DNA of 20,956 bases from JANRIG01 sp033765235. Lineage in GTDB: Bacteria; Bacteroidota; Bacteroidia; Cytophagales; UBA9547. How positions within the stretch are numbered: the first letter of the stretch is position 1; every line of letters begins with the position of its first letter. The notes under the pieces are model-generated. The model was not told where the DNA came from and made no database searches. It saw only the letters and a list, made by a program, of their open reading frames with translations. The translations under genes were made by a program, and so were the position numbers. The stretch spans positions 1 to 20,956 of the forward strand of contig JANRIG010000003.1 of the NCBI GenBank assembly GCA_033765235.1, written 5' to 3'. Shown piece by piece: positions 8,721-16,892 of the stretch.

Positions 8721-9602
8721 ATGAAAGCATACGTTTTCCCGGGTCAAGGGTCGCAATTTTTGGGTATGGGCAAATTCCTACACGATACCCAACCCATAGC
8801 CAAAGAAATATTTAACATAGCCAACGAAATATTGGGTTATAAGATCACAGATATCATGTTTAGTGGCAGCAATGAAGATCTCAAGCAGACTAATATCACC
8901 CAGCCTGCTATTTACATACACTCTGTTATATTGCCAAAGATAAAAGCTACATTTGAGCCTCTCATGGCTGCAGGGCACTCATTGGGTGAGTTTTCTGCAC
9001 TAGAAGCCATAGGAGCTCTCAGCTTTGAAGACGGTCTCAAATTGGTCAATATTCGCGCAAAAGCTATGCAAAAAGCATGCGAAACTACCCCCGGCACCAT
9101 GGCAGCCATATTGGGGTTAGAAGACCATGTGGTGAAAAAAGTATGTGAAGTAGTGACCGACGAAGTAGTGGTAGCTGCCAACTTCAACTCGCCCGGGCAG
9201 GTAGTGATATCGGGCACAGAAAAAGGGGTAGAAATGGCCTCAGAAAAGCTAAGAAATATTGGTGCAAAACGAGTATTGCCCATTCCGGTTGGAGGCGCAT
9301 TCCACTCCCCGCTTATGAAACCGGCGCAAGATGAACTGGCCAAAGCCATAAATAAAACTACCATTAAGGTACCTGTGTGCCCTATTTATCAAAATGTAGA
9401 TGCAAAGCCTACCACAGACCCTGCACAAATAAAACAAAACCTCATAGCCCAGCTCACCTCACCTGTGCTTTGGACTCAAACCATACTAAATATGGTGAAT
9501 GATGGTGCCAAAGAAATAGTAGAATGCGGTCCGGGCAGAGTACTGCAAGGGCTCACTGCAAAAATAGTTCCGGGAGTACCCATATCTGCAGTATCTGAAT
9601 GA
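8721..9602 (+). CDS. fabD: malonyl-CoA:ACP transacylase
   Basis: The 293-residue cytosolic enzyme moves the malonyl group from CoA to acyl carrier protein, feeding fatty acid elongation. The sequence shows the family hallmarks in order: FPGQGSQ at 6-12, the nucleophile elbow GHSLGE with Ser87, Arg112 for carboxylate binding, NFNSPGQVVISG at 154-165, and GGAFHSPLM with catalytic His195. Length is close to the usual ~300. The ATG at 8721 gives the normal MxAYVFPGQGSQ start. It heads a plus-strand run in which the next two genes overlap in series: its TGA overlaps the ATG of the HAD gene by 4 bp. Confidence 0.97.
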   Translation: MKAYVFPGQGSQFLGMGKFLHDTQPIAKEIFNIANEILGYKITDIMFSGSNEDLKQTNITQPAIYIHSVILPKIKATFEPLMAAGHSLGEFSALEAIGALSFEDGLKLVNIRAKAMQKACETTPGTMAAILGLEDHVVKKVCEVVTDEVVVAANFNSPGQVVISGTEKGVEMASEKLRNIGAKRVLPIPVGGAFHSPLMKPAQDELAKAINKTTIKVPVCPIYQNVDAKPTTDPAQIKQNLIAQLTSPVLWTQTILNMVNDGAKEIVECGPGRVLQGLTAKIVPGVPISAVSE

Positions 9603-10267
9603 TAAATACAGGAATTATCTTTGATATGGACGGTGTGCTTATAGACAGCAATCCATACCATAAAATAGCTTTAGACATATTTTTGACGGAAAAGGGATTT
9701 TCACTGACTGAAGAAGATCGAAAAAATAGGCTGTATGGCAGAGCTAACAAAGACTGGATCAATGACCTGTACAATGGGAAACTTAGCACCAATGAGCTTA
9801 AAGTACTTGGGAATGAGAAAGAAGTGATTTGGAGGAGAGAATATGCCCCTTATATAAAACCTGTTGCAGGACTTATACAATTTCTCACACAACTAAAGCA
9901 AATTGGCATACCAATGGCTGTGGGCACCTCTGCCCCGAGCGATAATGTAGATTTTACTTTCAAAAAAATTGGTATTGGTCACTTTTTCGATGCAGTATTA
10001 GATGAAAAAGATGTCACTATTGGCAAACCACACCCTGAAATTTATATCAACTGTTGCAAAGCTTTGCACCTTGCACCTCAGTATAGCATTGTATTTGAAG
10101 ATTCAATATCAGGTGTGAAAGCAGGCTTAGATGCCGGCTGCAAAGTAGTGGGTGTACTCACCACACACACCATGGAAGAGCTGGTTGGATGCAGCATGTA
10201 TATTAGCGATTATCAAAATTTAGACCCCAAAGAGGTAATAAATTTATGCAACGAAGTCACCCAATAG
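9599..10267 (+). CDS. HAD superfamily hydrolase, beta-phosphoglucomutase-like
   Basis: This 222-residue protein has the full HAD set: FDMDGVLIDS with nucleophile Asp9 and acid/base Asp11, the helical cap at about 16-85, GTSAPSDN (motif II, Ser111), GKPHPEIY (motif III, Lys143), and FEDSISGVKAGLDAG with Glu167/Asp168 (motif IV). It belongs to subfamily IA and resembles beta-phosphoglucomutase and small sugar-phosphate phosphatases. The exact substrate cannot be read from the sequence. The start overlaps fabD by 4 bp and the end overlaps murI by 22 bp, so it is translated within the same operon, but this does not reveal its substrate. Confidence 0.9.
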   Translation: MINTGIIFDMDGVLIDSNPYHKIALDIFLTEKGFSLTEEDRKNRLYGRANKDWINDLYNGKLSTNELKVLGNEKEVIWRREYAPYIKPVAGLIQFLTQLKQIGIPMAVGTSAPSDNVDFTFKKIGIGHFFDAVLDEKDVTIGKPHPEIYINCCKALHLAPQYSIVFEDSISGVKAGLDAGCKVVGVLTTHTMEELVGCSMYISDYQNLDPKEVINLCNEVTQ

Positions 10268-11055
10268 GCATATTTGATAGTGGCATAGGTGGGCTTACGG
10301 TGGCATCTGCCATTGCTCAAAAGTTGCCTCACGAATCCATCATATACTTTGGAGATACAGCACACTTCCCCTACGGTGACAAATCTGAGGCTGCAATACA
10401 AGCTTACAGTGTGAAAATATGCGACTTTCTTTTACAAAACCATTGCAAAGCCATACTCATAGCTTGCAATTCTGCTTCATCTGCCGCTTACAGCCTAGTG
10501 AAAGTTTATGTGGGCTCTAAGTCATTAGCAATCAACGTTATAGATCCTGTTATAGAATATTGCTCCACACATTTGAACAATAAAAATATAGGTGTTATAG
10601 GCACTGTACAAACTATAAAATCCGGGATATATGAAAAAAAACTAAACGAAACTGACAAAAATATAACTGTGAAATCACTGGCTACCAAACTGCTGGCACC
10701 AATGATAGAAGAAGGATTTGTAGACAATGAGGTAAGTAGAGCCGTGATTTACAATTACTTATCAGACAATACACTCAATAATATAGATGCACTCATATTA
10801 GGGTGCACCCACTACCCTCTCATCAAAAATATGATATATGAATATTATCAAGGCAAGGTACAATTGCTGGATAGTGCTGCCTTAGTAGCAGACCATTTGC
10901 AAGATATATTGATAAGCCATAACATTGCAGCTTCTGAAAATAATATTCCCCAACTTAAATTTTTTGTGTCAGACTATACTACCAATTTTGAAGAAGCCAC
11001 AAAACTTTTTTTTGGTCAAAAAATAAAATTAGATTTACATAAACTTTGGGAATGA
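10246..11055 (+). CDS. murI: glutamate racemase
   Basis: MurI converts L-glutamate to D-glutamate for peptidoglycan precursors, without a cofactor. The 269-residue product shows IGIFDSGIGGLTV (Asp11, Ser12), YFGDTAHFPYG, the first catalytic cysteine in IACNSAS (Cys74), and the second in ILGCTHYPL (Cys187, with His189). All catalytic residues are in place and the length is normal. The start lies 22 bp inside the HAD gene. No other cell-wall gene adjoins it; fabD and murI share the operon only as essential envelope-precursor enzymes. Confidence 0.96.
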   Translation: MQRSHPIGIFDSGIGGLTVASAIAQKLPHESIIYFGDTAHFPYGDKSEAAIQAYSVKICDFLLQNHCKAILIACNSASSAAYSLVKVYVGSKSLAINVIDPVIEYCSTHLNNKNIGVIGTVQTIKSGIYEKKLNETDKNITVKSLATKLLAPMIEEGFVDNEVSRAVIYNYLSDNTLNNIDALILGCTHYPLIKNMIYEYYQGKVQLLDSAALVADHLQDILISHNIAASENNIPQLKFFVSDYTTNFEEATKLFFGQKIKLDLHKLWE

Positions 11056-11075
11056 TATACTAATACATCGCAATT

Positions 11076-11411
11076 ATGAAGCATGTGACCAAATATTTTA
11101 TATTCATTATTGGGCTACTCACGTCAAATCTGCTCAATACCTATTTGACCAAATATATATTATCATGGCTCAATATCAAAACCAATGTGTACCTGTCTAC
11201 CCTTGCAGGCATGGTATGTCTTATGGTCATATATTTACCACTTTTTGTATTATCAGAAAAATTGATGTATCACTTTTCTGAATGGTATTTTAAGCAAACA
11301 TCGCATATACTTAAAAGCAGGTTAAAATCATTTTTTGTAGGGCTCATCCTTATATTTGGGCTCTTATTTTTAGGATATATGTATGTATGGTATAAAAAAT
11401 CAATTATATGA
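11076..11411 (+). CDS. small integral membrane protein, unknown function
   Basis: The 111-residue protein has three likely membrane segments: about residues 7-27 (FIFIIGLLTSNLLNTYL region), 38-60 (VYLSTLAGMVCLMVIYLPLF) and 86-106 (FFVGLILIFGLLFLGYMYVW). A Lys/Arg-containing loop (KSRLKS) precedes the last one. I recognise no family. The start is 20 bp after murI and the stop overlaps the next gene by ATGA, so it is probably co-transcribed. It could be a GtrA-like or unclassified inner-membrane protein, but no motif decides this. Confidence 0.65.
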   Translation: MKHVTKYFIFIIGLLTSNLLNTYLTKYILSWLNIKTNVYLSTLAGMVCLMVIYLPLFVLSEKLMYHFSEWYFKQTSHILKSRLKSFFVGLILIFGLLFLGYMYVWYKKSII

Positions 11412-11878
11412 AAAATACAAAATCAAGCAGACCATGGCGTGGAAAGTTTGAAAAAATAATACACTATGAAATAAAACCTGCAGATAACAAAACCTCAACT
11501 GTGGGTCAGGGCAGTATGCTGATAGCCACCCCCGCACTCATAGCCGAAATAGTGAATAAAGTGCCTGAGGGAAAGCTAATTACTATTCCAGAAATTCGCC
11601 GCAGGCTTGCTGCAAAGATGGGTGCAGACTTCACATGCCCACTTACTACAGGCATATTTTTGCGCATAGCTGCCGAAACAGCCGAAGAAGATAAAAATCA
11701 TGGCGAGAAATACATCATACCTTACTGGCGAGTGGTGAGAGAAGACGGTACTTTAATAGATAAATTTCCCAATTATCCATCCTTGCAGTCAGAATATTTA
11801 TCAAAAGAGCATTTATACATTGTGCCCAAAGGCAAATCAAAGCTCATTGTAAAAGATTATGAAAAATTTTTAATATAA
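11408..11878 (+). CDS. MGMT-family (alkyltransferase-like) DNA-binding protein
   Basis: The core resembles the DNA-binding domain of O6-methylguanine methyltransferases: VPEGKLITIPEIRRRLA at 52-68 (winged-helix recognition region), FTCPLTTGIFLRIAAE, then IPYWRVVREDGTL at 104-116. In true methyltransferases the last motif is PCHRVV, and the Cys accepts the alkyl group. Here Tyr-Trp replaces Cys-His (PYWRVV at 105-110), so alkyl transfer at this site is not expected. It matches a group of 'MGMT family' bacterial proteins with the same CPLTTGIF and PYWR motifs. A DNA-lesion-binding role like ATL proteins is an inference. It overlaps the preceding gene by 4 bp. Confidence 0.8.
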   Translation: MKNTKSSRPWRGKFEKIIHYEIKPADNKTSTVGQGSMLIATPALIAEIVNKVPEGKLITIPEIRRRLAAKMGADFTCPLTTGIFLRIAAETAEEDKNHGEKYIIPYWRVVREDGTLIDKFPNYPSLQSEYLSKEHLYIVPKGKSKLIVKDYEKFLI

Positions 11879-11921
11879 TATTTATATTAATAAAAAAAAC
11901 AATTCAAGCATACCAGCTACT

Positions 11922-12287
11922 TTGAAAAATATCATTCTGCTATCAATTACTATATTTTTGGCATCGTGCTATCGCGAGACTAAGTTCAAAAAATTTAACC
12001 CTGAATATTGGAAAAACGATTACAACGGCTGCGACGGCAACCGTGAAGTACAAATAAAATATCTATATGATGAAAAAAATGTGCTCATAGGTGTCACAGA
12101 ATTTCAGCTCAGAGAAATACTCGGCAAACCCAATAAGCAATACATCTATGACCGCAACAAGAAAAAATACATTTATTACACATCGCCCGGCAAGCAATGC
12201 CATTATGTGAAATATGATGCCAAAATACTCATTGCAGACATGGATGCACTCAATAGAGTAGTACAGTTTACCATAAAATTTGAATAG
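11922..12287 (+). CDS. small lipoprotein, BamE/SmpA-like
   Basis: Translation from a TTG at 11922 gives a 121-residue protein with a classic lipoprotein signal: Lys2, hydrophobic IILLSITIF, then lipobox LASC with Cys16. There is no ATG before the signal sequence and the next Met is at residue 107, so TTG is the only sensible start. The mature part contains ITGxxE-like sequence VTEFQLREILGKP at 58-70, then YIYYTSPGKQC and a final strand VVQFTIKFE. This order (helix, LGxP, beta hairpin) resembles the SmpA/OmlA (BamE) fold, but similarity is short. It ends 1 bp before the next gene's ATG. An outer-membrane-anchored role is inferred only. Confidence 0.7.
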   Translation: MKNIILLSITIFLASCYRETKFKKFNPEYWKNDYNGCDGNREVQIKYLYDEKNVLIGVTEFQLREILGKPNKQYIYDRNKKKYIYYTSPGKQCHYVKYDAKILIADMDALNRVVQFTIKFE

Positions 12288-12288
12288 C

Positions 12289-12864
12289 ATGTCGCTCAAA
12301 ATACCAGTATTTGTAAGCCACATTACCAACCTCAGCGATGCACGCTACTGTGCAGGTATGGGAGTAGAAATGTTGGGTTTTTGCTTAGACCCATTACTGC
12401 CAAACCATCTATCTGTCAATGAATATCATGCCATAAGGTCGTGGGTGGCGGGCGTGAGTATAATAGCTCAATTTCAAACCATTAGCCCTGAAAATATCAA
12501 CCTCTTGCATGAAGCAAAGCCCGATATGGTAATGATAGAAAATATACCACAAATATCAATAGACATACCCATGGTATATGAAATAGCTCTACCGCAAATC
12601 ACCGATGCAAAACCTCCCAAAGGCAGTATGGTGCTTATGAACACCACTATACATCATAGATGGGATGATGATGTAGTAAAATTTATCCATACCTACGGCA
12701 ACACCTACAAACTAATCTTTGGTGGAAATATTGACTTACAAAATATTACATACATCATATCGCAAAATATATATGCGATAAATCTACAAGGCACACCTGA
12801 GATAGCACCCGGATACAAAACATTCGACACACTGGCAGATATATTAGAAATACTAGAGGAGTAA
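12289..12864 (+). CDS. TrpF-like (phosphoribosylanthranilate isomerase-like) barrel protein with altered catalytic residues
   Basis: The 191-residue product (ATG at 12289, one base after the previous stop; an upstream in-frame TTG at 12280 would overlap the lipoprotein) resembles TrpF along its length. It has HITNLSDARYCAGMGVEMLGF at 11-31 (TrpF: GITxxEDAxxAxxxGADxxGF), VSIIAQFQ, LIFGGNIDLQNI at 142-153 (phosphate loop), and INLQGTPEIAPGYKT near the end. The catalytic Cys of KICGIT is Ser10 here, and the general-acid Asp of the LLDT strand appears as Asn118 (VLMNT). The Arg of the SKRYI segment also seems lost. No trp genes are near. It may be non-catalytic or repurposed. It closes the fabD-led gene run. 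Confidence 0.72.
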   Translation: MSLKIPVFVSHITNLSDARYCAGMGVEMLGFCLDPLLPNHLSVNEYHAIRSWVAGVSIIAQFQTISPENINLLHEAKPDMVMIENIPQISIDIPMVYEIALPQITDAKPPKGSMVLMNTTIHHRWDDDVVKFIHTYGNTYKLIFGGNIDLQNITYIISQNIYAINLQGTPEIAPGYKTFDTLADILEILEE

Positions 12865-12906
12865 ATATTTTTTTTATTAATTAGATTAAATATGATTGAA
12901 ATATTA

Positions 12907-12914
12907 TAAATTTG
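12907..12914 (+). promoter_or_regulatory. -7 promoter element TAnnTTTG upstream of the sugar isomerase
   Basis: TAAATTTG followed by C, 23 bp before the ATG at 12938, is a perfect match to the Bacteroidetes -7 element. No well-spaced TTTG is seen at -33. It implies a separate transcript starting here. Confidence 0.5.
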
Positions 12915-12937
12915 CTCAATATTAATCATATTTATTC

Positions 12938-13849
12938 ATGGATATACAAATTGGCATAAAGACAGACCCTATCAATACAAGATACACCTACGATTGGCTT
13001 TTTGATATATTGGCAGATGAAGGAATAAAATATGTGCAGTTGGGCGCATTTTTTGAGCTCTTTCATATGCAAGGCAACGATAGTTATTTTCTTAAAATAA
13101 GAGAAAAAGCAGAAAAAAGAGGGCTTAGGATTAAATCTATGTTTTCTGCATACCGTGAGTTTGGTGGATTTTTTTATGACGACCCTGCCATGGAAACAGC
13201 AACAAGACGTATGTATGACCAATATATACACGCAGCTGGCGTACTCGGTCTCGACTATGCTGGCACCAATCCGGGGGCTGTGTACCGCGACCAATTTCAA
13301 AAAAAAGATAAGGGAACAGAAGTGTTTTTCAAACACATGAAAGAGTTGCAACAATTAGCCAAGCAAAAAGGTCTTAAAGCACTGGCAATAGAACCTATGA
13401 GTTGCATGGCAGAGCCACCCACCACTCCCGATGAAATGGACTTATATATAGGCACTCTCAACTCATACCATGCTCAAAATAAGGATACTACAGTGCCAGT
13501 ATGGTTATGTGGCGATATATCGCACGGGCTCGCAGATGCACAAAAAAACATAGTGTACTCCAATATAGTACTATTCAAACATGGCATACCCATGATGTGC
13601 GAGTTTCATTTCAAAAACACAGATGCCATATACAACAGTACCTTTGGCTTTGGTGAAGAGGAACTAAAAAAAGGAATAATAGACCTAAATGAGATAAAGA
13701 CACTATGCACCCAAGGTCAATGGCCGGTAGATGAAGTAGTAGGCTATTTGGAAATTATGGGACCTAAAATAGGACGCGACTATACAGACCCACATCTGGG
13801 CGATACACTGAGAGCATCGCTCAGAGCCATAAAAAAGGTGTTTTGCTAA
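12938..13849 (+). CDS. sugar phosphate isomerase/epimerase (AP endonuclease 2 fold, TIM barrel)
   Basis: The 303-residue protein has the metal-site pattern of the xylose-isomerase-like TIM barrel family. Glu152 lies in LAIEPMS, Asp193 and His196 in CGDISHG, His224 in CEFHFKNTD, and Glu272 in GYLEIMG. The first strand (IQIGIKTDP) and the KYVQLGAFFELF segment fit the barrel start. Such enzymes bind one divalent metal and shift a carbonyl or epimerise a ketose, or a sugar phosphate. The substrate cannot be read off. Its own -7 element lies 23 bp upstream. It precedes the L-fucose-type genes by 269 bp of AT-rich DNA, so a shared sugar pathway is plausible but unproven. Confidence 0.8.
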   Translation: MDIQIGIKTDPINTRYTYDWLFDILADEGIKYVQLGAFFELFHMQGNDSYFLKIREKAEKRGLRIKSMFSAYREFGGFFYDDPAMETATRRMYDQYIHAAGVLGLDYAGTNPGAVYRDQFQKKDKGTEVFFKHMKELQQLAKQKGLKALAIEPMSCMAEPPTTPDEMDLYIGTLNSYHAQNKDTTVPVWLCGDISHGLADAQKNIVYSNIVLFKHGIPMMCEFHFKNTDAIYNSTFGFGEEELKKGIIDLNEIKTLCTQGQWPVDEVVGYLEIMGPKIGRDYTDPHLGDTLRASLRAIKKVFC

Positions 13850-14118
13850 GAGTTGAAATAATACTATTTTAACCTTTGGATTTATAATAGATATATAAAT
13901 ATACTAAAATCAGGATTGTCTAAAAAAAGTAGCAACATACCTATAGATATTCACTATAAAAAGGTTGCAAATTATACATTAACAAATAGCTGATTATAAC
14001 CCATATATAGCATATAAAAGTAGCCATATTGCTATGTTTTGTCATTAATTTAATAAATTAATTATCTGATATTTAAGAATAATTATACTAAAATTGGAAT
14101 AAATATTTTGTCCCCTGA

Positions 14119-14964
14119 ATGGATAAATACATAGATACTCATGTGCATTTTTGGAAATATGACAGTCAAAATCCAGACTTTGATTGGATAAATGATAGAA
14201 TGCATGTTATCAAAAAATCATATTTACCTGATGATTTTCAAAAGCATGCCCTCTCTACTGACATATATGGCAACCATATTATAAATGATTGCATAGCTGT
14301 GCAGGCAGCAGAATCATGGCATGAAACCCTATTTTTGCTGGATTTAGCTGCTACTTATGACTTTGTCAAAGGAGTAGTAGGGTGGATAGATATAAAGGAT
14401 GTGAATAAGTTGGGCACACTCACCTCTCACAAAAAACTTAAAGGTTTTAGGCATATCATTCAGGCAAAAAACTACGGATATATGTCATCAGATGAGTTTA
14501 GATATTTTATATCCAAACTTAGCACATACTCATATACTTATGATTTGCTACTCCATCCTCACCAACTGCACGAAGCACTGGAACTGGTGCTGCAATTTCC
14601 ATCCCAAAAATTTGTGATAGACCACTTAGCTAAGCCTGACATACGCAGTGGCGATGTGCAAGACTGGAAAAATCATATTTCAGAGTTTAAGCATTGCCCA
14701 CATGTATATGCAAAGTTATCAGGGCTGGTCACAGAGGCATATTGGCATAGTTGGAAAGACACTGACTTTGACATAGTATTAGACACTGCTCTCAGTGTGT
14801 TTGGTACAGACAGGCTCATGTATGGCAGCGATTGGCCGGTGTGCCTATTGGCTGCAGAGTATGCTCAAGTAGTACATATTATCAAAAAATATATATCCAA
14901 AATGTCTGATGATGAGCAATATAAAATAATGTACGGCAATGCAATCAACTTCTATCATGTATAA
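14119..14964 (+). CDS. amidohydrolase-superfamily sugar lactonase, L-fuconolactonase type (COG3618)
   Basis: The 281-residue protein begins IDTHVHFW (metal ligands His8, His10), as in COG3618 lactonases. It continues with VQAAES, KGVVGWID, KLKGFRHI, FVIDHLAKPDI (His169), YAKLSGLVTEAYW and RLMYGSDWPVCL (Asp238). These are the family signature for hydrolysis of a sugar-acid lactone such as L-fucono-1,5-lactone. Length is normal (~280). The next gene overlaps its end by 8 bp and the following SDR is of the L-fucose dehydrogenase type, which is the enzyme that makes this lactone. The pairing supports L-fucose or a closely related sugar as substrate; L-galactose or D-arabinose-like sugars remain possible. 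Confidence 0.88.
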   Translation: MDKYIDTHVHFWKYDSQNPDFDWINDRMHVIKKSYLPDDFQKHALSTDIYGNHIINDCIAVQAAESWHETLFLLDLAATYDFVKGVVGWIDIKDVNKLGTLTSHKKLKGFRHIIQAKNYGYMSSDEFRYFISKLSTYSYTYDLLLHPHQLHEALELVLQFPSQKFVIDHLAKPDIRSGDVQDWKNHISEFKHCPHVYAKLSGLVTEAYWHSWKDTDFDIVLDTALSVFGTDRLMYGSDWPVCLLAAEYAQVVHIIKKYISKMSDDEQYKIMYGNAINFYHV

Positions 14965-16111
14965 TACTACGATACTCACTATATTATTTTTATTCATAAT
15001 TACTCATGCCATAGGGCAAAATTTTGGCAAAACTGTAACTGCAATAAAGAAGTATCAAACAGTAACAATCTTAAAATCAGCAGATAGCACACAGCAAGTA
15101 GCTATATGTGCCCACTTACAAGCACGAGTGATGACCAGCACCCTCAATGGCTCCGAAGGAAATAGCTTGGGCTGGGTAAATTTGAAACACATAGCCTCAC
15201 GCACACTTACTCCGCATATAAACCTGTGGGGAGGCGAAGAGCGTATTTGGTTTGGCCCGGAGGGTGGGCAATATGCACTGTATTTTAAAAAAGGCGATAA
15301 ATTTGAATATAAATATTGGCAAGTGCCATCAGCCATTGACACAGAGCCATTTACTCTTATCAAAGCTACCAACTCCAAGGCACACTTCATAAAAGACATT
15401 AAGCTCAAAAACTATACAGGATATGAGTTCAGCTTTCGTGCCGAAAGACTCATAAACTTAATTACAGAAAGTGAACTAAAAAGAATATTACCCAATATCA
15501 GTAATAACATCCGTTGGGTAGGGTATGAATCTAGAAATATAGTGAGAAATACGGGCTCAAAAGCATGGTCGCAAGACAAAGGCTTGATTTCTATATGGAT
15601 AATGGGAATGTATCCGGCTCATAATCAGGTAGTAGCTATATTCCCAACCACCATGCCCAAGCCTACCCCAAATATAGACTATTTCCAACCCCTTGACACT
15701 ACACGCCTCAAATTGCGCGACAGCACACTATTTTTTAAAACCGATGGCAAATATCGCTCCAAAATAGGACTTGATTATACATCATCAAAGAATGTGATAG
15801 GAAGCTACGATGCCAAATACAAACTGCTCACAGTCATCATCTACAACCTGCCTGCTAAACCTATGCCGTATGTAAAATCTACATGGAAGTATCATGAAAA
15901 ACCATACGAAGGCGATGTGACAAACAGCTATAATGATGGCGAAGCACCCATGTATGAACTGGAAACCTCCTCTCCTGCTTTGCAACTAAAAGCGGGCGAA
16001 AGCTACTTACATATTCAAAAAACACTTCATTTTCAAGGCAGCATACAAGAATTAGATGCCATTTGCAAAAAATTACTCGGAGTATCTATTCACACTATTC
16101 CATTCAAATAA
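14957..16111 (+). CDS. secreted protein of unknown function in the fucose-oxidation unit (possibly DUF6786-like)
   Basis: From the ATG at 14957 the 384-residue product starts with a signal peptide (YNTTILTILFLFIITHAIG, cleavage near IGQ|N). An ATG six codons upstream (14939) only adds polar residues before it. Conserved-looking segments are GNSLGWVNLKHIA, HINLWGGEERIWFGPEGGQ and SAIDTEPF, later IRWVGYESRN and LISIWIMGMYP. I recall proteins with this HxNxxGGExRxWxGPEGGQ segment annotated as DUF6786; that assignment is from memory. The strand-rich pattern and Glu/Gly-rich loop are reminiscent of aldose-mutarotase folds, which is inference only. It overlaps the lactonase gene by 8 bp and ends 1 bp before the dehydrogenase, so it should be co-translated with both, yet it is exported. 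Confidence 0.7.
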   Translation: MYNTTILTILFLFIITHAIGQNFGKTVTAIKKYQTVTILKSADSTQQVAICAHLQARVMTSTLNGSEGNSLGWVNLKHIASRTLTPHINLWGGEERIWFGPEGGQYALYFKKGDKFEYKYWQVPSAIDTEPFTLIKATNSKAHFIKDIKLKNYTGYEFSFRAERLINLITESELKRILPNISNNIRWVGYESRNIVRNTGSKAWSQDKGLISIWIMGMYPAHNQVVAIFPTTMPKPTPNIDYFQPLDTTRLKLRDSTLFFKTDGKYRSKIGLDYTSSKNVIGSYDAKYKLLTVIIYNLPAKPMPYVKSTWKYHEKPYEGDVTNSYNDGEAPMYELETSSPALQLKAGESYLHIQKTLHFQGSIQELDAICKKLLGVSIHTIPFK

Positions 16112-16112
16112 T

Positions 16113-16892
16113 ATGAATTTAGAATTAAATAATAAAACATTCATCATCACCGGAGGCGGTGCAGGTATTGGAGAAGCCATCACATTAGCTGCAGCAAGCG
16201 AAGGTGGTAAGGTAGCCATAGTAGGTCGTACAGATATTGCAGGCTCTGCTTTGGCAGACAAACTGCATAAAATGAATGCCTCCTATTTATTTGTTAAAAC
16301 AGAACTTAGCGATATGGCACAGTGCCAAGCTGCGATAGAGAACACGGTAGCAAAATTTGGGACCGTAGATGTATTGGTTAATAACGCAGGCATCAATGAC
16401 AGTGTGGGTCTTGAAAATGGTAACCCCGAAAAATTTATCCAAAGTATGCACAAAAATTTATTTCACTACTATTACATGGCACACTATGCATTGCCCTACC
16501 TTAAGCAATCCAAAGGCAATATCATAAATATTACTTCTAAAACAGCCGTCACAGGGCAGGGCGGCACCTCCGGCTATGCCGGAGCCAAAGGAGCACAAAA
16601 TGCACTCACCCGTGAGTGGGCAGTAGAGCTGTTGCCCTATGGTATTAGAGTAAATGCGGTAGTACCTGCCGAAGTATATACCCCGCTTTATGAAAAGTGG
16701 ATAAGTACCTTTGACAATCCTGAACAAAAACTAAAATCAATCACTGAAAAAATACCCTTTGAAAATAGGTTTACTACTACTGAAGAGATAGCTTCGGCGG
16801 TTATATTTTTATCATCTGCCAAGTCATCGCACACCACAGGCCAAATCATATATGTAGATGGTGGCTATACCCACCTCGACAGGGCATTATAA
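16113..16892 (+). CDS. short-chain dehydrogenase, L-fucose dehydrogenase type
   Basis: This 259-residue Rossmann-fold enzyme has GGGAGIG (14-20) for NAD(P), NNAG (90-93), Ser142 and the YxxxK pair Tyr155/Lys159. Beyond the generic SDR core it matches the L-fucose dehydrogenase group: NAGINDSVGLE, HYYYMAHYALPYL, SKTAVTGQGGTSGYAGAKGA, NAVVPAEVYTPLYE and the terminal VDGGYTHLDRAL. It would oxidise L-fucose at C1 to the lactone hydrolysed by the gene at 14119. The chosen ATG starts 1 bp after the upstream stop. A longer frame from 16056 would overlap that gene by 56 bp and adds an unconserved extension. Its stop lies inside a palindrome shared with the convergent gene. Confidence 0.9.
   Translation: MNLELNNKTFIITGGGAGIGEAITLAAASEGGKVAIVGRTDIAGSALADKLHKMNASYLFVKTELSDMAQCQAAIENTVAKFGTVDVLVNNAGINDSVGLENGNPEKFIQSMHKNLFHYYYMAHYALPYLKQSKGNIINITSKTAVTGQGGTSGYAGAKGAQNALTREWAVELLPYGIRVNAVVPAEVYTPLYEKWISTFDNPEQKLKSITEKIPFENRFTTTEEIASAVIFLSSAKSSHTTGQIIYVDGGYTHLDRAL

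Noticed and set aside
8333..8730. Two short minus-strand open frames in the divergent intergenic region
   Set aside because: Composition follows the AT-rich DNA, one overlaps the fabD start, and neither has a recognisable motif or signal peptide.
8912..9364. 150-codon minus-strand open frame inside fabD
   Set aside because: It is antisense to a well-supported enzyme with no signal of its own.
13850..14118. Small RNA or promoter in the 269-bp gap before the lactonase gene
   Set aside because: The gap is strongly AT-rich. Only imperfect TTTG-type elements and a weak bulged inverted repeat near 14010-14040 are seen, not enough for a call.
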